Positions 7,204-16,576 are shown, numbered from the stretch's first letter. The stretch: DNA of 35,674 nt from Clostridia bacterium (GCA_017625835.1 JAGAKF010000026.1:1-35674), one strand, 5' to 3'. Notes: generated by a model not told the origin, from the sequence alone. Made by a program: numbers and translations.

Positions 7204-8722
7204 TTACGGCTTTTTTAGCCCATAGGATTTCTTCGTTATCAATCGAGCTGAAAATTTTCAGTAAGAATAAATATATTATCACGCTGAAAACAACCGAACA
7301 GACAGCAAAAAACGTATTCCCAGATTGCATATTATCCGCAGGAAATATTATGTTTTTTGCTGTGCCTGCACATATGACACAGCCGATCGGAACAATGATA
7401 TCCCTGAAAAGGTCAACTCTGACTTCGCTTACGATAGTCAGCCTTCTGAAGCTGAGAGCGAAGTTGATTATCTCGCTGAGAAAAACTACGAAAATATAAC
7501 CCTTAACAGAGAAAACGGGAACAAGAATATAAACAAAAACAACGCAGATACAAGCGTCAATTATATTGTATCGCATATAGCTTTTCTGCTGATCAAGCCC
7601 CTTGAGAATCCCGTCGATTGTCATATCAAGGTACATAACAGGAATCAGCGGAGAAAGCAGACGCGTGTAAAAAGTAACGCTGTTGTCTGAATAGATCCCT
7701 GTAGAAAGTTCTTCCGCATTAAAATAAATTATCCCTGCTGTACCGATTGAAAAAAGCAGGGCAAGATGTAACACTCTGTGGGTCATATAGCTTATTCTTG
7801 ATTTATTGCCGAGACTGTGCTGTGCAGAAATTTCGGGCACAAGAAGTCCTGACAGAGACGATAACAGCGCAGAAGGATACAAAACCAATGGCAGGCACAT
7901 CCCGTGAATAACTCCGTATGTTGCCATTGCAGACTGCTGGTTGATTCCTGATTTTCTGAATCCGACGGGTATCAGCAGATGCTCTACGGTCATCAGCACA
8001 GAACGCATCTGTGACCCGACCGCATCGGGGATCGCTATATGGAAAAGCTTTTCTATAATATCTCTTATTTTGCCGCCCGATTCAGATTTTCTGCTTGTGA
8101 TTCTGTAAATAACAAACGAAGCAATCATTGAGAAAATTTCCGTCACCGTAATTCCGAAAACAATGGCGATGCACGAGGCTTCCGTTCCGTAACTTGCGAC
8201 ACTTCTGAGCGACAAAACCGTGACAACGATTTTTAAAATCTGCTCGCAAAGCTGAACGAGCGTAAAGCGGAACACCTTACCTTTTGCCGTAAAATAACCG
8301 CCGAGGGCCGCCGAAGCCGAAATGAACGGCAGACTCAGACTCAGTACCTTCAACGATGAAATACTTTTTACGTCACCGATCCATTTTGTGCCGATAAATC
8401 CTGAACACTTAAAAAGTATGACTGCAATAATAATACCGCAAATCAAAGAGTAAAGAAGGCACGTTGTCATAATCCTACGTTCTGAATGTTTGCCTGAAGA
8501 CTGATTATCGGCAACAAGTCGCATCGAGGCAAGCTTTATTCCGCCGGAAGCAAAGGTAATCGCCATAGCATAAACAGAACTTATAAGTTGAAAAAGTCCG
8601 ATTCCGTCAGCGCCAATTTTTTCGGTAAGATAAACGTTGAAGCTGACGGCAACCGTTCTCATAATAAAAGAGGCTGCCGTCAGAAGTAAAGTATTGTGTA
8701 AAAGCTTTTTTGCACCAGACAT
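7190..8722 (-). CDS. MOP-superfamily flippase, SpoVB-like polysaccharide/lipid exporter
   Basis: A 510-residue polytopic membrane protein with about 12-14 hydrophobic helices. The N terminus (LLHNTLLLTAASFIMRTVA, then IGADGIGLFQLI) and the GGIKLASMRLVAD stretch are typical of SpoVB/polysaccharide-biosynthesis (MATE/Wzx/MurJ-like) flippases, which move lipid-linked oligosaccharides across the membrane. In spore formers SpoVB acts in spore cortex formation; several paralogues are usual, so the precise role is not fixed. ATG 8722 is chosen over 8749 because CGGAGTGA precedes it. It is convergent with the lipase-like gene and divergent from the LCAT-like gene. Its own promoter is not clear; TATATT at 8744-8739 is a weak candidate. 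Confidence 0.85.
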   Translation of the reverse strand: MSGAKKLLHNTLLLTAASFIMRTVAVSFNVYLTEKIGADGIGLFQLISSVYAMAITFASGGIKLASMRLVADNQSSGKHSERRIMTTCLLYSLICGIIIAVILFKCSGFIGTKWIGDVKSISSLKVLSLSLPFISASAALGGYFTAKGKVFRFTLVQLCEQILKIVVTVLSLRSVASYGTEASCIAIVFGITVTEIFSMIASFVIYRITSRKSESGGKIRDIIEKLFHIAIPDAVGSQMRSVLMTVEHLLIPVGFRKSGINQQSAMATYGVIHGMCLPLVLYPSALLSSLSGLLVPEISAQHSLGNKSRISYMTHRVLHLALLFSIGTAGIIYFNAEELSTGIYSDNSVTFYTRLLSPLIPVMYLDMTIDGILKGLDQQKSYMRYNIIDACICVVFVYILVPVFSVKGYIFVVFLSEIINFALSFRRLTIVSEVRVDLFRDIIVPIGCVICAGTAKNIIFPADNMQSGNTFFAVCSVVFSVIIYLFLLKIFSSIDNEEILWAKKAVIKNR

Positions 8723-8767
8723 AAAATCACTCCGATAAAATATATGCAAATAAGCTCCTTCTGAGAA

Positions 8768-8796
8768 TTGAAAATGTAATTCTGTTATGGTATAAT
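8768..8796 (+). promoter_or_regulatory. Sigma-A promoter of the LCAT-like gene
   Basis: TTGAAA (8768-8773), a 17-nt spacer and TATAAT (8791-8796), 21 nt before ATG 8818; the leader is very short and holds only the AAAGGGGG ribosome site. Confidence 0.82.
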
Positions 8797-8817
8797 CAGC
8801 GCAAAGGGGGCATTTTT

Positions 8818-10311
8818 ATGAAAAAACTTCTTGCAGTTTTCCTTTCAGTTGTCATCGCATTTTCATTGAGCTTGTCAATCTTTGCTCAGTCAGAATCCGA
8901 TGAATGTAACTGTGGCAATATTCCTGTAATTTTCGTAACGGGATTTGCTTATACGGATCTTGTTGCCAACGCAGGCACAGAGGAGGAATACGGTGCTTTC
9001 GGCGTTGAAACGGAAGCGATAACTGATATGATCAAAAGGCTGATTCTTCCGCTTTTTGAAATGTTGTTCACAAGAAATTATGATAAGTTTGCGCATAAGC
9101 TGAGCGCTGAGGTCAATGACCTTTTCTACGACGCAAGCTGTGACGAAAACGGTAATCCGAAGAACCCGACTGTCGATATCGAGGTTTATGATCCGCCGTC
9201 ACCATATCATTTCAGAAATACAAAATCGACTTTCCGTTATGACTGGCGAAAGGACGTTTTCGATATCGCTGCAGAACTTAACGATTATATCGAAGAAACA
9301 AAACGTCTCACGGGACACAGTAAGGTTGCTTTGCGTTCGGAAAGTATGGGCGGTGCCGTAACAATGGCATATCTTCATACCTACGGTTACGACAGTGTAG
9401 AGACTGTAATTATGCAGTCTTCTGCTTTTGAAGGAATCGAAATGATGACATCTTTGTTTGTCGGCGATCTTGAATTGGATCCGCAACCCGTTATGAACTA
9501 CGTCGGTAACTTCCTTGAAGGTAATTCAACTGAAATGGTATTCTACCGTGCCCTCTACAAGACATTCGCTTCGCTTGCATTCAATCCCGTAGTCAATATT
9601 CTTGAAGGACTTATTGTCAATATCAAGGATGTTGTGTATGAGGATTGCATCAAATCTCTTTTCGGATACATTCCGGGAATCTGGGCGTTTGTTGCCGAGG
9701 ATTCTTACGAAGAGGCAAAAGAATTTATGCTTGATGAAGAAGTGAATGCTGAACTCATAAAGAAGATTGATAAGTACCACTACGAGGTAATGAACCGCAA
9801 AGAAGAAATTATTGAAGATGCAATGGCTAACGGCATTAACTTCGCAATTATTTCGAATTACGGCAAAGCTGCCGTTCCTCTCGGGGAGCAGAGTACAAAC
9901 CAGAGCGACTTCCTTATTGATACAAAGCATACTTCACTCGGCGCAACCTGTGCACCTTACGGAGAAACCCTTGGTGACGGTTACGTACAGAAAATTGATG
10001 ACGGACATAACCACGTTTCACCCGATAACGTGATTGATGCGTCAACCTGCGCATTCCCTGAAATCACGTGGTTTGTAAAGGATATGATGCATACATGGTA
10101 TTCTGACGGATACAACGAGTTTGCTTATAATCTCATCTACACACCGGGCCAGGAAACAATACACACTTATCCCGAGTATCCGCAGTTTATGCTTAACAAT
10201 CAGGAAACTGAAGCTCTTGAACCGCTTACGAAAGAAAATGCGGACACACAGAGCACAGATGTTGATTACATAGCGCTTTTTGAATTGTTGATCGCAAGTG
10301 CAGAAAAATAA
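8818..10311 (+). CDS. Secreted LCAT-like alpha/beta hydrolase (497 aa)
   Basis: A signal peptide (residues 1-23, MKKLLAVFLSVVIAFS..., probable cleavage near IFA-QS) leads into an alpha/beta hydrolase. NIPVIFVTGF marks the first strand and oxyanion-hole region; RYDWRKD (140-146) followed by TGHSKVALRSESMGG resembles lecithin:cholesterol acyltransferase/phospholipase families, with Ser176 as the nucleophile. The catalytic His is probably in the DGHNHVSPD stretch; the Asp is not securely placed. Known relatives act on acyl esters of lipids, so a lipase, phospholipase or acyltransferase outside the cell is likely. It has its own promoter and terminator, so it is monocistronic. C30 and C32 soon after the signal peptide are unusual for a secreted Clostridia protein but do not form a lipobox. 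Confidence 0.82.
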   Translation: MKKLLAVFLSVVIAFSLSLSIFAQSESDECNCGNIPVIFVTGFAYTDLVANAGTEEEYGAFGVETEAITDMIKRLILPLFEMLFTRNYDKFAHKLSAEVNDLFYDASCDENGNPKNPTVDIEVYDPPSPYHFRNTKSTFRYDWRKDVFDIAAELNDYIEETKRLTGHSKVALRSESMGGAVTMAYLHTYGYDSVETVIMQSSAFEGIEMMTSLFVGDLELDPQPVMNYVGNFLEGNSTEMVFYRALYKTFASLAFNPVVNILEGLIVNIKDVVYEDCIKSLFGYIPGIWAFVAEDSYEEAKEFMLDEEVNAELIKKIDKYHYEVMNRKEEIIEDAMANGINFAIISNYGKAAVPLGEQSTNQSDFLIDTKHTSLGATCAPYGETLGDGYVQKIDDGHNHVSPDNVIDASTCAFPEITWFVKDMMHTWYSDGYNEFAYNLIYTPGQETIHTYPEYPQFMLNNQETEALEPLTKENADTQSTDVDYIALFELLIASAEK

Positions 10312-10319
10312 GTTATTTT

Positions 10320-10346
10320 AAAGGCGGAGCTTGTCTTCGCCTTTTT
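10320..10346 (+). terminator. Intrinsic terminator of the LCAT-like gene
   Basis: AAAGGCG (10320-10326) pairs with CGCCTTT (10338-10344), partly extended by GA/TC, followed by TTTTTG. Confidence 0.8.
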
Positions 10347-10416
10347 GTCATTTTTGTCAAAATTAAAGGCTCGATTAGTGCAATTTGATAGTTTTTATAA
10401 AATGAAAAATTTCTGC

Positions 10417-10445
10417 TGGAATTCACCGTTTTAATGTGCTAAAAT
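10417..10445 (+). promoter_or_regulatory. Extended -10 promoter for the secreted PHP gene
   Basis: TGTGCTAAAAT (10435-10445) carries a TGN extended -10 joined to TAAAAT. The -35 position (TGGAAT, 10417-10422) is poor, consistent with reliance on the extended -10. The same 11-mer occurs before the secreted ceramidase-like gene (16922-16932), at almost the same distance from its start codon (36 versus 38 nt). Confidence 0.55.
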
Positions 10446-10483
10446 TACACTGTAATTCTGTATTTAAACAGGGAGGAATTATT

Positions 10484-11989
10484 ATGAAATTCAAAAAGAC
10501 AATGGCAGTAATCCTTTCAGTAATTATGTTGGCAACAGGCACTGCTGTCGGCGCATATGCAGCAGGCGACGTTGATTATAAGATCAACAGCACGTACGCT
10601 GACATTGACTGGGATACATACAATCAGTACAAAGCTGACCTCCACTCTCATTCAACTGTTTCTGACGGTGATCAGACTATCAGACAGCAGGTTGAAAAGC
10701 ACTATGAGCACGGCTTTGATATTATGGCCCTCAGTGACCACGGAACAGTTGACTACGGCTGGGATCAGGACACTCAGGCCAAGACAATCCGCGTTGTCCT
10801 TTCCATAAAGGAAGGCAACCGCCCGATTGATCCGCTTAACGCTTCAGGTGTTACGGATGCAGGCGCAGACTATACTTATGCTGATGATTATTATAATCAG
10901 TACGATGCAAACGGTAACGCTCTTCACACAATGATGAGAGTACCTTTCGCTAATGAACAGAACCCGACATCTTTCAACAATGCTCACGTAAACACATGGT
11001 TTGTTGATTACGGTAACGATGTTGTCGGCGGCACAAGTGATTACGAAACACCGATTAAAAACGTTGACAAACTCGGCGGTCTTTCAGTAATCAATCATCC
11101 CGGTGAGTATTCAAATGCTAGAGATGAAGAGTGCTACGAAGATGCTTATGATATGGATAATATCCACTATAAGTATGTTATAAATAAGTTCGCAAACCTT
11201 CTTCTTAAGTACGATTCTTGTATCGGTATTGACATAAACAGTAAGGGAGACAGCAGAACACGTTTTGACAGAAAGCTCTGGGATATTCTTCTTCAGAAGG
11301 TTGTTCCTCACGGCAGAAATGTTTACGCAATCGCAACATCTGACGCTCATAACCCCGATATCGTAAACTCAGGTTACACCTGGATGGTTATGCCTGAACT
11401 TACACAGGACGCTCTCAGAAACTGTATGGAAAAGGGCGAATTCTTTGCAGCAAGCTATTATATGGGAAGCCGCGAAGAGATCAAAGCCTGGGCGGCTGAA
11501 CTCTCAGCAGCAGGTGTTGCTCCCGAATTCGCAGCTGAACTTCAGGCAACATATGAAACAATCGTAGAAGAAGAAAAGAACGGCGGTCAGGATGCAAAAT
11601 TTGAGTTTGACCAGGAAGCAGCTGTTCCTATGGTAACAAACGTTGCGGTTGATGATAACGCAGACACAATCACAATCGGCACAAAGGACGCATATATGGT
11701 TCATTGGATTGCTGATGGCGAATTCATTGCAACAGGCAACACAATCGACCTTGACGATTATTCAGATAAGATCGGCTCATACGTACGAGCTGAGATCATC
11801 GGCGAAGGTGGCGTTATCTACACTCAGGCATTCACACTTGAGTACGAGGGTGCACCCGAAGCTGAAGAAGAATTCTTTGTTGACCTCGGTTTGCCCGCAA
11901 GCCTTATCTGCGATACAATCGTAAAAGCTCTTGCTTTTGTTCTCAGATTTACAGGTATCATTGCTTTGGGTAATCTCTTCCTTAAATAA
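10484..11989 (+). CDS. Secreted PHP-domain protein with Ig-like region and C-terminal hydrophobic tail (501 aa)
   Basis: ATG 10484 follows GGGAGGAA; an upstream in-frame ATG at 10436 overlaps the -10 region and is rejected. A signal peptide (1-27, ending GAYAA) is followed by a PHP metal centre: H54 and H56 in ADLHSHSTVSDG, D85-H86 in ALSDHG, H in VINHPGEY and the D-H pair in ATSDAHNPD. Residues about 395-465 look like a small Ig-like beta domain (MVHWIADGEFIATGN). The last 25 residues are hydrophobic and end in LGNLFLK, suggesting membrane anchoring. PHP enzymes are usually cytosolic phosphoesterases, so an exported one is less common. It is followed after 31 nt, without a terminator, by the Gfo/Idh/MocA gene, suggesting one transcript. 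Confidence 0.85.
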   Translation: MKFKKTMAVILSVIMLATGTAVGAYAAGDVDYKINSTYADIDWDTYNQYKADLHSHSTVSDGDQTIRQQVEKHYEHGFDIMALSDHGTVDYGWDQDTQAKTIRVVLSIKEGNRPIDPLNASGVTDAGADYTYADDYYNQYDANGNALHTMMRVPFANEQNPTSFNNAHVNTWFVDYGNDVVGGTSDYETPIKNVDKLGGLSVINHPGEYSNARDEECYEDAYDMDNIHYKYVINKFANLLLKYDSCIGIDINSKGDSRTRFDRKLWDILLQKVVPHGRNVYAIATSDAHNPDIVNSGYTWMVMPELTQDALRNCMEKGEFFAASYYMGSREEIKAWAAELSAAGVAPEFAAELQATYETIVEEEKNGGQDAKFEFDQEAAVPMVTNVAVDDNADTITIGTKDAYMVHWIADGEFIATGNTIDLDDYSDKIGSYVRAEIIGEGGVIYTQAFTLEYEGAPEAEEEFFVDLGLPASLICDTIVKALAFVLRFTGIIALGNLFLK

Positions 11990-12020
11990 TATTTAATTAT
12001 AATTTTAAGGCGGTGTAAAA

Positions 12021-13112
12021 ATGGAAAGAAAAGTAAAAGTCGGTATCATCGGTTGCGGCGGTATCTGTAACGGAAAGCATATGAATGCTCTTACAAAGCT
12101 TGATTATATTGAGATCGTTGCGCTTTGTGATATTATCGTTGAACGTGCTTACGAAACAAGAGATAAGTTCAATCTCGGTGAAAACGTTGCAGTTTATGAG
12201 GATTATAAAGAACTCCTTAAGGATGAAAGCATCGAGGTCGTTCACGTCCTCACTCCCAACCGTTCTCATAGCTTTATCACAATTGATGCTCTTGAAGCAG
12301 GAAAGCACGTAATGTGCGAAAAGCCGATGGCAAAAACTGCAGCTGAAGCTCAGGCTATGCTTGATGCGGCAAAAAGAACGGGCAAAAAGCTTACAATCGG
12401 TTATCAGAGCCGTTGGAGAGACGAATATCTTTACCTTAAAAAGGCTTGCGAAGACGGAGAGCTTGGCGATATTTACTACGGCAGAGCAATCGCTCTTCGC
12501 AGACGTGCAGTTCCCACCTGGGGCGTGTTCCTTAACGAATACGAGCAGGGCGGCGGTCCGCTCATTGATATCGGTACTCACGCTCTGGATCTTACCCTCT
12601 GGCTTATGGATAACCACGAGCCGAAGATGGTGGTCGGCACTTCATACAAGAAGCTCGGCAAGCAGGTCGGTACGGCAAATGCCTGGGGCGACTGGGACAC
12701 TGAAAAGTTTACCGTTGAAGATTCAGCTTTCGGTTTCGTTGTTATGAAAAACGGTGCAACAGTTTCCGTTGAATCAAGCTGGGCGCTCAATATTGCAGAT
12801 CCGATGGAAGCAACTGTTATGATCTGCGGTGACAAGGGCGGCGCAGACACAATGGGCGAAGATGATCTTCGTATCAACTACGTTAAAAACGGACGTCAGG
12901 TTATTGAAACTCCGAACTTCGACTGTGGCGGTGTTGCTTTCTATGACGGCGACAGCACAGACCCCGAGGTCCTCGAAGCTAACGGCTTCTATCAGGCGAT
13001 TATCAATGACACGGAAGTTCCCACAAAGCCTGAACAGTCACTCGTTGTAACTCAGATTCTTGAAGCAATTTACGAATCTGCAAAAACAGGCAAACCCGTA
13101 TATTTTGATTAA
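12021..13112 (+). CDS. Gfo/Idh/MocA family NAD(P)-dependent oxidoreductase (363 aa)
   Basis: The N-terminal Rossmann fold begins VKVGIIGCGGICNGKH (dinucleotide loop). The family hallmark EKPMAKT follows at about residues 95-101 and the substrate-domain motif GGGPLIDIGTHALDL at about 175-189, with the catalytic Asp and His in its D-I-G-T-H. Members oxidise sugars, inositols or their derivatives with NAD(P). Length is typical. The ribosome site AAGGCGGTG precedes ATG 12021. It is cotranscribed with the secreted PHP gene by position, and is separated from the downstream rhamnosidase by a strong hairpin (13122-13172). Context suggests a role in deoxyhexose or glycoside conversion, but the substrate is not deducible. 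Confidence 0.92.
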   Translation: MERKVKVGIIGCGGICNGKHMNALTKLDYIEIVALCDIIVERAYETRDKFNLGENVAVYEDYKELLKDESIEVVHVLTPNRSHSFITIDALEAGKHVMCEKPMAKTAAEAQAMLDAAKRTGKKLTIGYQSRWRDEYLYLKKACEDGELGDIYYGRAIALRRRAVPTWGVFLNEYEQGGGPLIDIGTHALDLTLWLMDNHEPKMVVGTSYKKLGKQVGTANAWGDWDTEKFTVEDSAFGFVVMKNGATVSVESSWALNIADPMEATVMICGDKGGADTMGEDDLRINYVKNGRQVIETPNFDCGGVAFYDGDSTDPEVLEANGFYQAIINDTEVPTKPEQSLVVTQILEAIYESAKTGKPVYFD

Positions 13113-13121
13113 ATAAACTTT

Positions 13122-13172
13122 AAGGGCGGTCAGACTTAATTCGATATGGATAAAGTCTAACCGTCCTTTTTT
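13122..13172 (+). terminator. Terminator or attenuator between oxidoreductase and rhamnosidase genes
   Basis: A 16-nt arm (13122-13137, AAGGGCGGTCAGACTT) pairs with 13153-13168, with one mismatch and one G-T pair, followed by T6. It sits 14 nt before ATG 13186, almost abutting the CAGGAGAA ribosome site. No promoter is obvious between hairpin and start, so the rhamnosidase and isomerase genes probably depend on read-through; regulated attenuation is possible but unproven. Confidence 0.85.
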
Positions 13173-13185
13173 CAGGAGAATTGTT

Positions 13186-15669
13186 ATGTATAAATATGAT
13201 GCTAATTATTGGAACAATGCAAAGTTGATTAAAACAGAAATGAAGCCCTATGCGGATTTCGAATCCTCTCCGTGGGCAGACGAAGAAGGCAGAGTGAAGT
13301 ATCAGTTTTCGGATGTCCGTATTGATGACGGTATGCCGATGTTTGCAACAGACTTTGAAGCGGAGAATTTCACAAATGCAAAGCTCAGCTTCACAGCTCT
13401 CGGCTGTGTGGATATTTATATCAACGGCAAGTGCGCAGGCAATGACGAGCTCAAGCCCGGTTGGACAAACTACAACAAACGAGTACTTTATTATGAATAT
13501 GATATAACTTCATATATTACAAACGGCAAGAACAGAATCCTTCTTGTTGCTGCTCCCGGCTGGTATCAGGGCAGAATTTCGGGCGGATATTACGGCGTGC
13601 ATATGCCTGCAGTAATGGCTTGCGTAACCGTCGAAAATAACGGTGAAAAAGCAACTGTCATAACCGACGAAAGCTGGAAAGCAACCTGTGGAGGACAGAT
13701 CCGTACGGCAGATATCTGGGACGGTGAGTACCGCGACGGAAGATATGATTCTTACGAAAAGATTTCCTGCGCTGATTATGATATTTCAGCCTGGAAGCAG
13801 GCTGAAATCTGCGATTACTTCGACGGTGAAATCACACCCTTTGTCGGCCCGACAGTAAAGGTAAGAGACGGCCTTGGCATCTGCGCAAAGAAAATGACTG
13901 TTTACGAGTCAACAAAGGATAACGGTACACAGTTCGGCGAAATCGATGTTATCGCAACTCCCGAAAATCTTCCGCTTTCTCTTAAAGCAGGACAGAAGCT
14001 TGTTGTTGATCTTGAGCAGGAAATTGTCGGTTGGGTAAAGCTCGGACTTAAGGGCGATAAGGGTACGGCGGTTAAAATCCGTTATGCAGAGTTCCTTAAT
14101 GATTCGGGCGATGCAGAACGCGGAAACGACGGTCCTAAGGGCAGCGTTTACACAGTAAACCTGCGTTCTGCCAAAGGTAAAGCTCATTATGTGCTTTCGG
14201 GTGAAGGTGAGGAGACATACAGACCGACGTTCACTTTCTTCGGCTTCCGCTATGTTGAAATTTCAGCTGACGGTGACATTGACCTTACTGATTTCATTGC
14301 AGAAGTTGTCGGCTCGGATACAAAAGAAATCGGACATATGGAAACATCTGACGAGCTTGTAAATAAGCTTATTTCAAATGTAATCTGGGGTCAGAGAAGT
14401 AACTATCTCTTTATTCCGACCGATTGTCCGCAGCGTGATGAAAGACTCGGCTGGACAGGCGATGCTCAGGCGTTCAGCGTAACTGCGGCTTATAACGCAG
14501 ACGTGTCAGGCTTCTTTAAAAAGTGGATGCAGGATATGCGCGACGCTCAGAGTGACGAGGGCGCTTACGGTGACATCGCACCCCGTGTATCATACTGCAG
14601 TGCAGATAATGCAACCGCTTGGGGTGATGCAGGTGTCATCATTCCGTATAATCTCTATAAGCTTTACGGAGATAAGGATTTTATCGAAGAGCATTATCCG
14701 TCAATGGAAAAGTATATCGCCAACCTTATCGAGAGTTACGGTTTTGAAGGCCCGATTCCGCGTTACGGCGATTGGCTCGCATATGATTACTGTAAAAATG
14801 AGTACCTTTCATCAGCATTCCTTATTCACGATCTCGATATGATGGCGTTTATGAGTGATGAACTCGGCAAGGCAGACAGGGCAGAGCATTACAGATCATT
14901 AAGAAAAGAAGCTCACAAGTATTTCGTCGATACATTTATGAAAGACGGCGAGCTTATTGACAAAACTCAGACCGACTATGTAATTGCGATTGCTTTTGAT
15001 CTTATCGAGGGTGACTATCTTAAAAAGGCATCTGCTGAGCTTGTTCAGAAAATCAAGGACAACGGCAACCGTCTTTCAACGGGATTTGTAGGTACGTATA
15101 ACCTCTGTCCTGCACTTTCCAAAATCGGTGAAGACAATCTTGCTTATACTCTTCTTATGCAGAGAAACGAGCCTTCATGGCTTTACAGCGTCGATCAGGG
15201 TGCAACAACAATCTGGGAACGCTGGAATTCGTATACTCTTGACAAGGGCTTCGGCGATGTCGGAATGAACTCTTTCAATCACTATGCATACGGCTCTGTT
15301 CAGGAGTGGATGTATCGCTATATGGCAGGTATTGAGACTGACGGTGTAGCATTTAAAAACATCCTTCTCCAGCCTCGTGTTGATACCAGAACGGGAGAAG
15401 AACTTCCTGACGGTCAGCAGAGAATGAAGTGGGTTCGTTGCTCATATGATTCCGTTGCAGGTCTTATTGAAAGCAACTGGTCAAATGAAGAAAGTTTTGT
15501 TTATGAATGTACGGTTCCTGAAAATTCATCGGCAACTCTTGTTCTGCCGATGTTTACGGACAAGGTTATTGTCAACGGCGTTGAACACAGTTTTGATGAT
15601 TTTGAAAAGCAGGGCGACTGTGCGGTAATTAAACTTGGTGCAGGCAGCTATGTTTTCGAGGAAGTGTAA
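13186..15669 (+). CDS. Alpha-L-rhamnosidase, glycoside hydrolase family 78 (827 aa)
   Basis: An inverting enzyme that releases terminal alpha-L-rhamnose from glycosides or glycans. The N-terminal beta domain (about 40-200; GCVDIYINGKCAGND, then LKPGWTNYNKRVLYYEYD) is the Bac_rhamnosid_N type, followed by a concanavalin-like domain, the (alpha/alpha)6 barrel (about 385-720) and a C-terminal beta sandwich. The general acid is E419 in DCPQRDERLGWTGD and the proposed base is E678 in ATTIWERW; both are intact. There is no signal peptide, so it would act on imported rhamnosides. The length is slightly short but usual for bacterial GH78. The isomerase gene starts 3 nt after its stop. Confidence 0.94.
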   Translation: MYKYDANYWNNAKLIKTEMKPYADFESSPWADEEGRVKYQFSDVRIDDGMPMFATDFEAENFTNAKLSFTALGCVDIYINGKCAGNDELKPGWTNYNKRVLYYEYDITSYITNGKNRILLVAAPGWYQGRISGGYYGVHMPAVMACVTVENNGEKATVITDESWKATCGGQIRTADIWDGEYRDGRYDSYEKISCADYDISAWKQAEICDYFDGEITPFVGPTVKVRDGLGICAKKMTVYESTKDNGTQFGEIDVIATPENLPLSLKAGQKLVVDLEQEIVGWVKLGLKGDKGTAVKIRYAEFLNDSGDAERGNDGPKGSVYTVNLRSAKGKAHYVLSGEGEETYRPTFTFFGFRYVEISADGDIDLTDFIAEVVGSDTKEIGHMETSDELVNKLISNVIWGQRSNYLFIPTDCPQRDERLGWTGDAQAFSVTAAYNADVSGFFKKWMQDMRDAQSDEGAYGDIAPRVSYCSADNATAWGDAGVIIPYNLYKLYGDKDFIEEHYPSMEKYIANLIESYGFEGPIPRYGDWLAYDYCKNEYLSSAFLIHDLDMMAFMSDELGKADRAEHYRSLRKEAHKYFVDTFMKDGELIDKTQTDYVIAIAFDLIEGDYLKKASAELVQKIKDNGNRLSTGFVGTYNLCPALSKIGEDNLAYTLLMQRNEPSWLYSVDQGATTIWERWNSYTLDKGFGDVGMNSFNHYAYGSVQEWMYRYMAGIETDGVAFKNILLQPRVDTRTGEELPDGQQRMKWVRCSYDSVAGLIESNWSNEESFVYECTVPENSSATLVLPMFTDKVIVNGVEHSFDDFEKQGDCAVIKLGAGSYVFEEV

Positions 15670-15672
15670 TTA

Positions 15673-16524
15673 ATGAAAGATAATCAGCCTTTATGCCTTG
15701 CTCTTGGTATGCAGTTGGATGTTCCTGTCATTGAACAACCTGAATTACTGAAACAAGCAGGCTTTGATAGATTCGCTTTTGACAGGGAAAAACGCGGCAC
15801 ATCGGAATTGACCGATGCGCTTCTGAAAAAAGCGGAAAAGCTTGATCTTCCCTGTGAGTATATTCACGCTCCGTTTTACGGTATGGATGATATCTGGCAC
15901 GATGATGGCGGCGAGCTTGCTGAGATTATGCTTAAGGATCTTTATGCGACGATCGATGATTGCCACAATTACAGTGTTACTTATGCAGTGTTTCATGCAA
16001 TAATCGGAATGGATAACCATACGCCGACACAGCTTGGCCTGGAACGTCTTGACGATGTTATAGATTATGCTGTAAGAAAGAACGTAAAGCTCGCTTTTGA
16101 AAACACTGAGGGCGAAATGTACCTCGAGGCGATTCTTAACCGCTACCGCGAGGTTGAAAACGTCGGATTCTGTTTTGATTCAGGTCACGAGCTTTGTTAT
16201 AACTACGGCAGAGACATCCTTTCAAAGTACTCAGACAGATTGTTTGTTACCCACCTGAACGACAACAAAGGTATGACGGGTGACGAGCTGACATTCCTTG
16301 ATGATTCACATTTGCTTCCGTTTGACGGAATTGCAGATTGGAACGGTATCGTAAGCCGTATTAAAAACTGCGGTTATGGCGGAACACTTTCGTTTGAAGT
16401 TATTTCCAAAGGCAGACCGAACAGAACGGATAATGATATTTATAAAAACCTGACAGCACGTGAGTATGTCGAAAAAGCATATTCAAAGGCTGTTGAGTTC
16501 AGAAAGATTCTTTCGGCAAATTAA
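15673..16524 (+). CDS. Sugar phosphate isomerase/epimerase family TIM-barrel protein (283 aa)
   Basis: A xylose-isomerase-like TIM barrel (AP endonuclease 2 superfamily). Likely divalent-metal ligands are E in AFENTEGE, D and H in CFDSGHELCYN, H in THLNDN and E in LSFEVISKG. Relatives are sugar epimerases, isomerases or inosose dehydratases. ATG 15673 follows the rhamnosidase stop by 3 nt, and GAGGAAGTG inside the rhamnosidase end serves as ribosome site, so the two are translationally linked. It probably converts a sugar released by, or produced alongside, the rhamnosidase and the Gfo/Idh/MocA enzyme. It does not look like the classical L-rhamnose isomerase RhaA, which is much longer. A strong terminator follows. 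Confidence 0.88.
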   Translation: MKDNQPLCLALGMQLDVPVIEQPELLKQAGFDRFAFDREKRGTSELTDALLKKAEKLDLPCEYIHAPFYGMDDIWHDDGGELAEIMLKDLYATIDDCHNYSVTYAVFHAIIGMDNHTPTQLGLERLDDVIDYAVRKNVKLAFENTEGEMYLEAILNRYREVENVGFCFDSGHELCYNYGRDILSKYSDRLFVTHLNDNKGMTGDELTFLDDSHLLPFDGIADWNGIVSRIKNCGYGGTLSFEVISKGRPNRTDNDIYKNLTAREYVEKAYSKAVEFRKILSAN

Positions 16525-16530
16525 TTAAGG

Positions 16531-16573
16531 AAACCCCGAAGCGGTCATTCAGTTGTGCCGTTTCGGGGTTGTA
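16531..16573. terminator. Strong terminator after the isomerase gene
   Basis: AACCCCGAAGCGG (16532-16544) pairs with CCGTTTCGGGGTT (16558-16570) with one G-T mismatch. It lies between convergent genes and probably serves both; the minus-strand copy is followed by TCCTTAATTAATTTG. Confidence 0.85.
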
Positions 16574-16576
16574 TAT

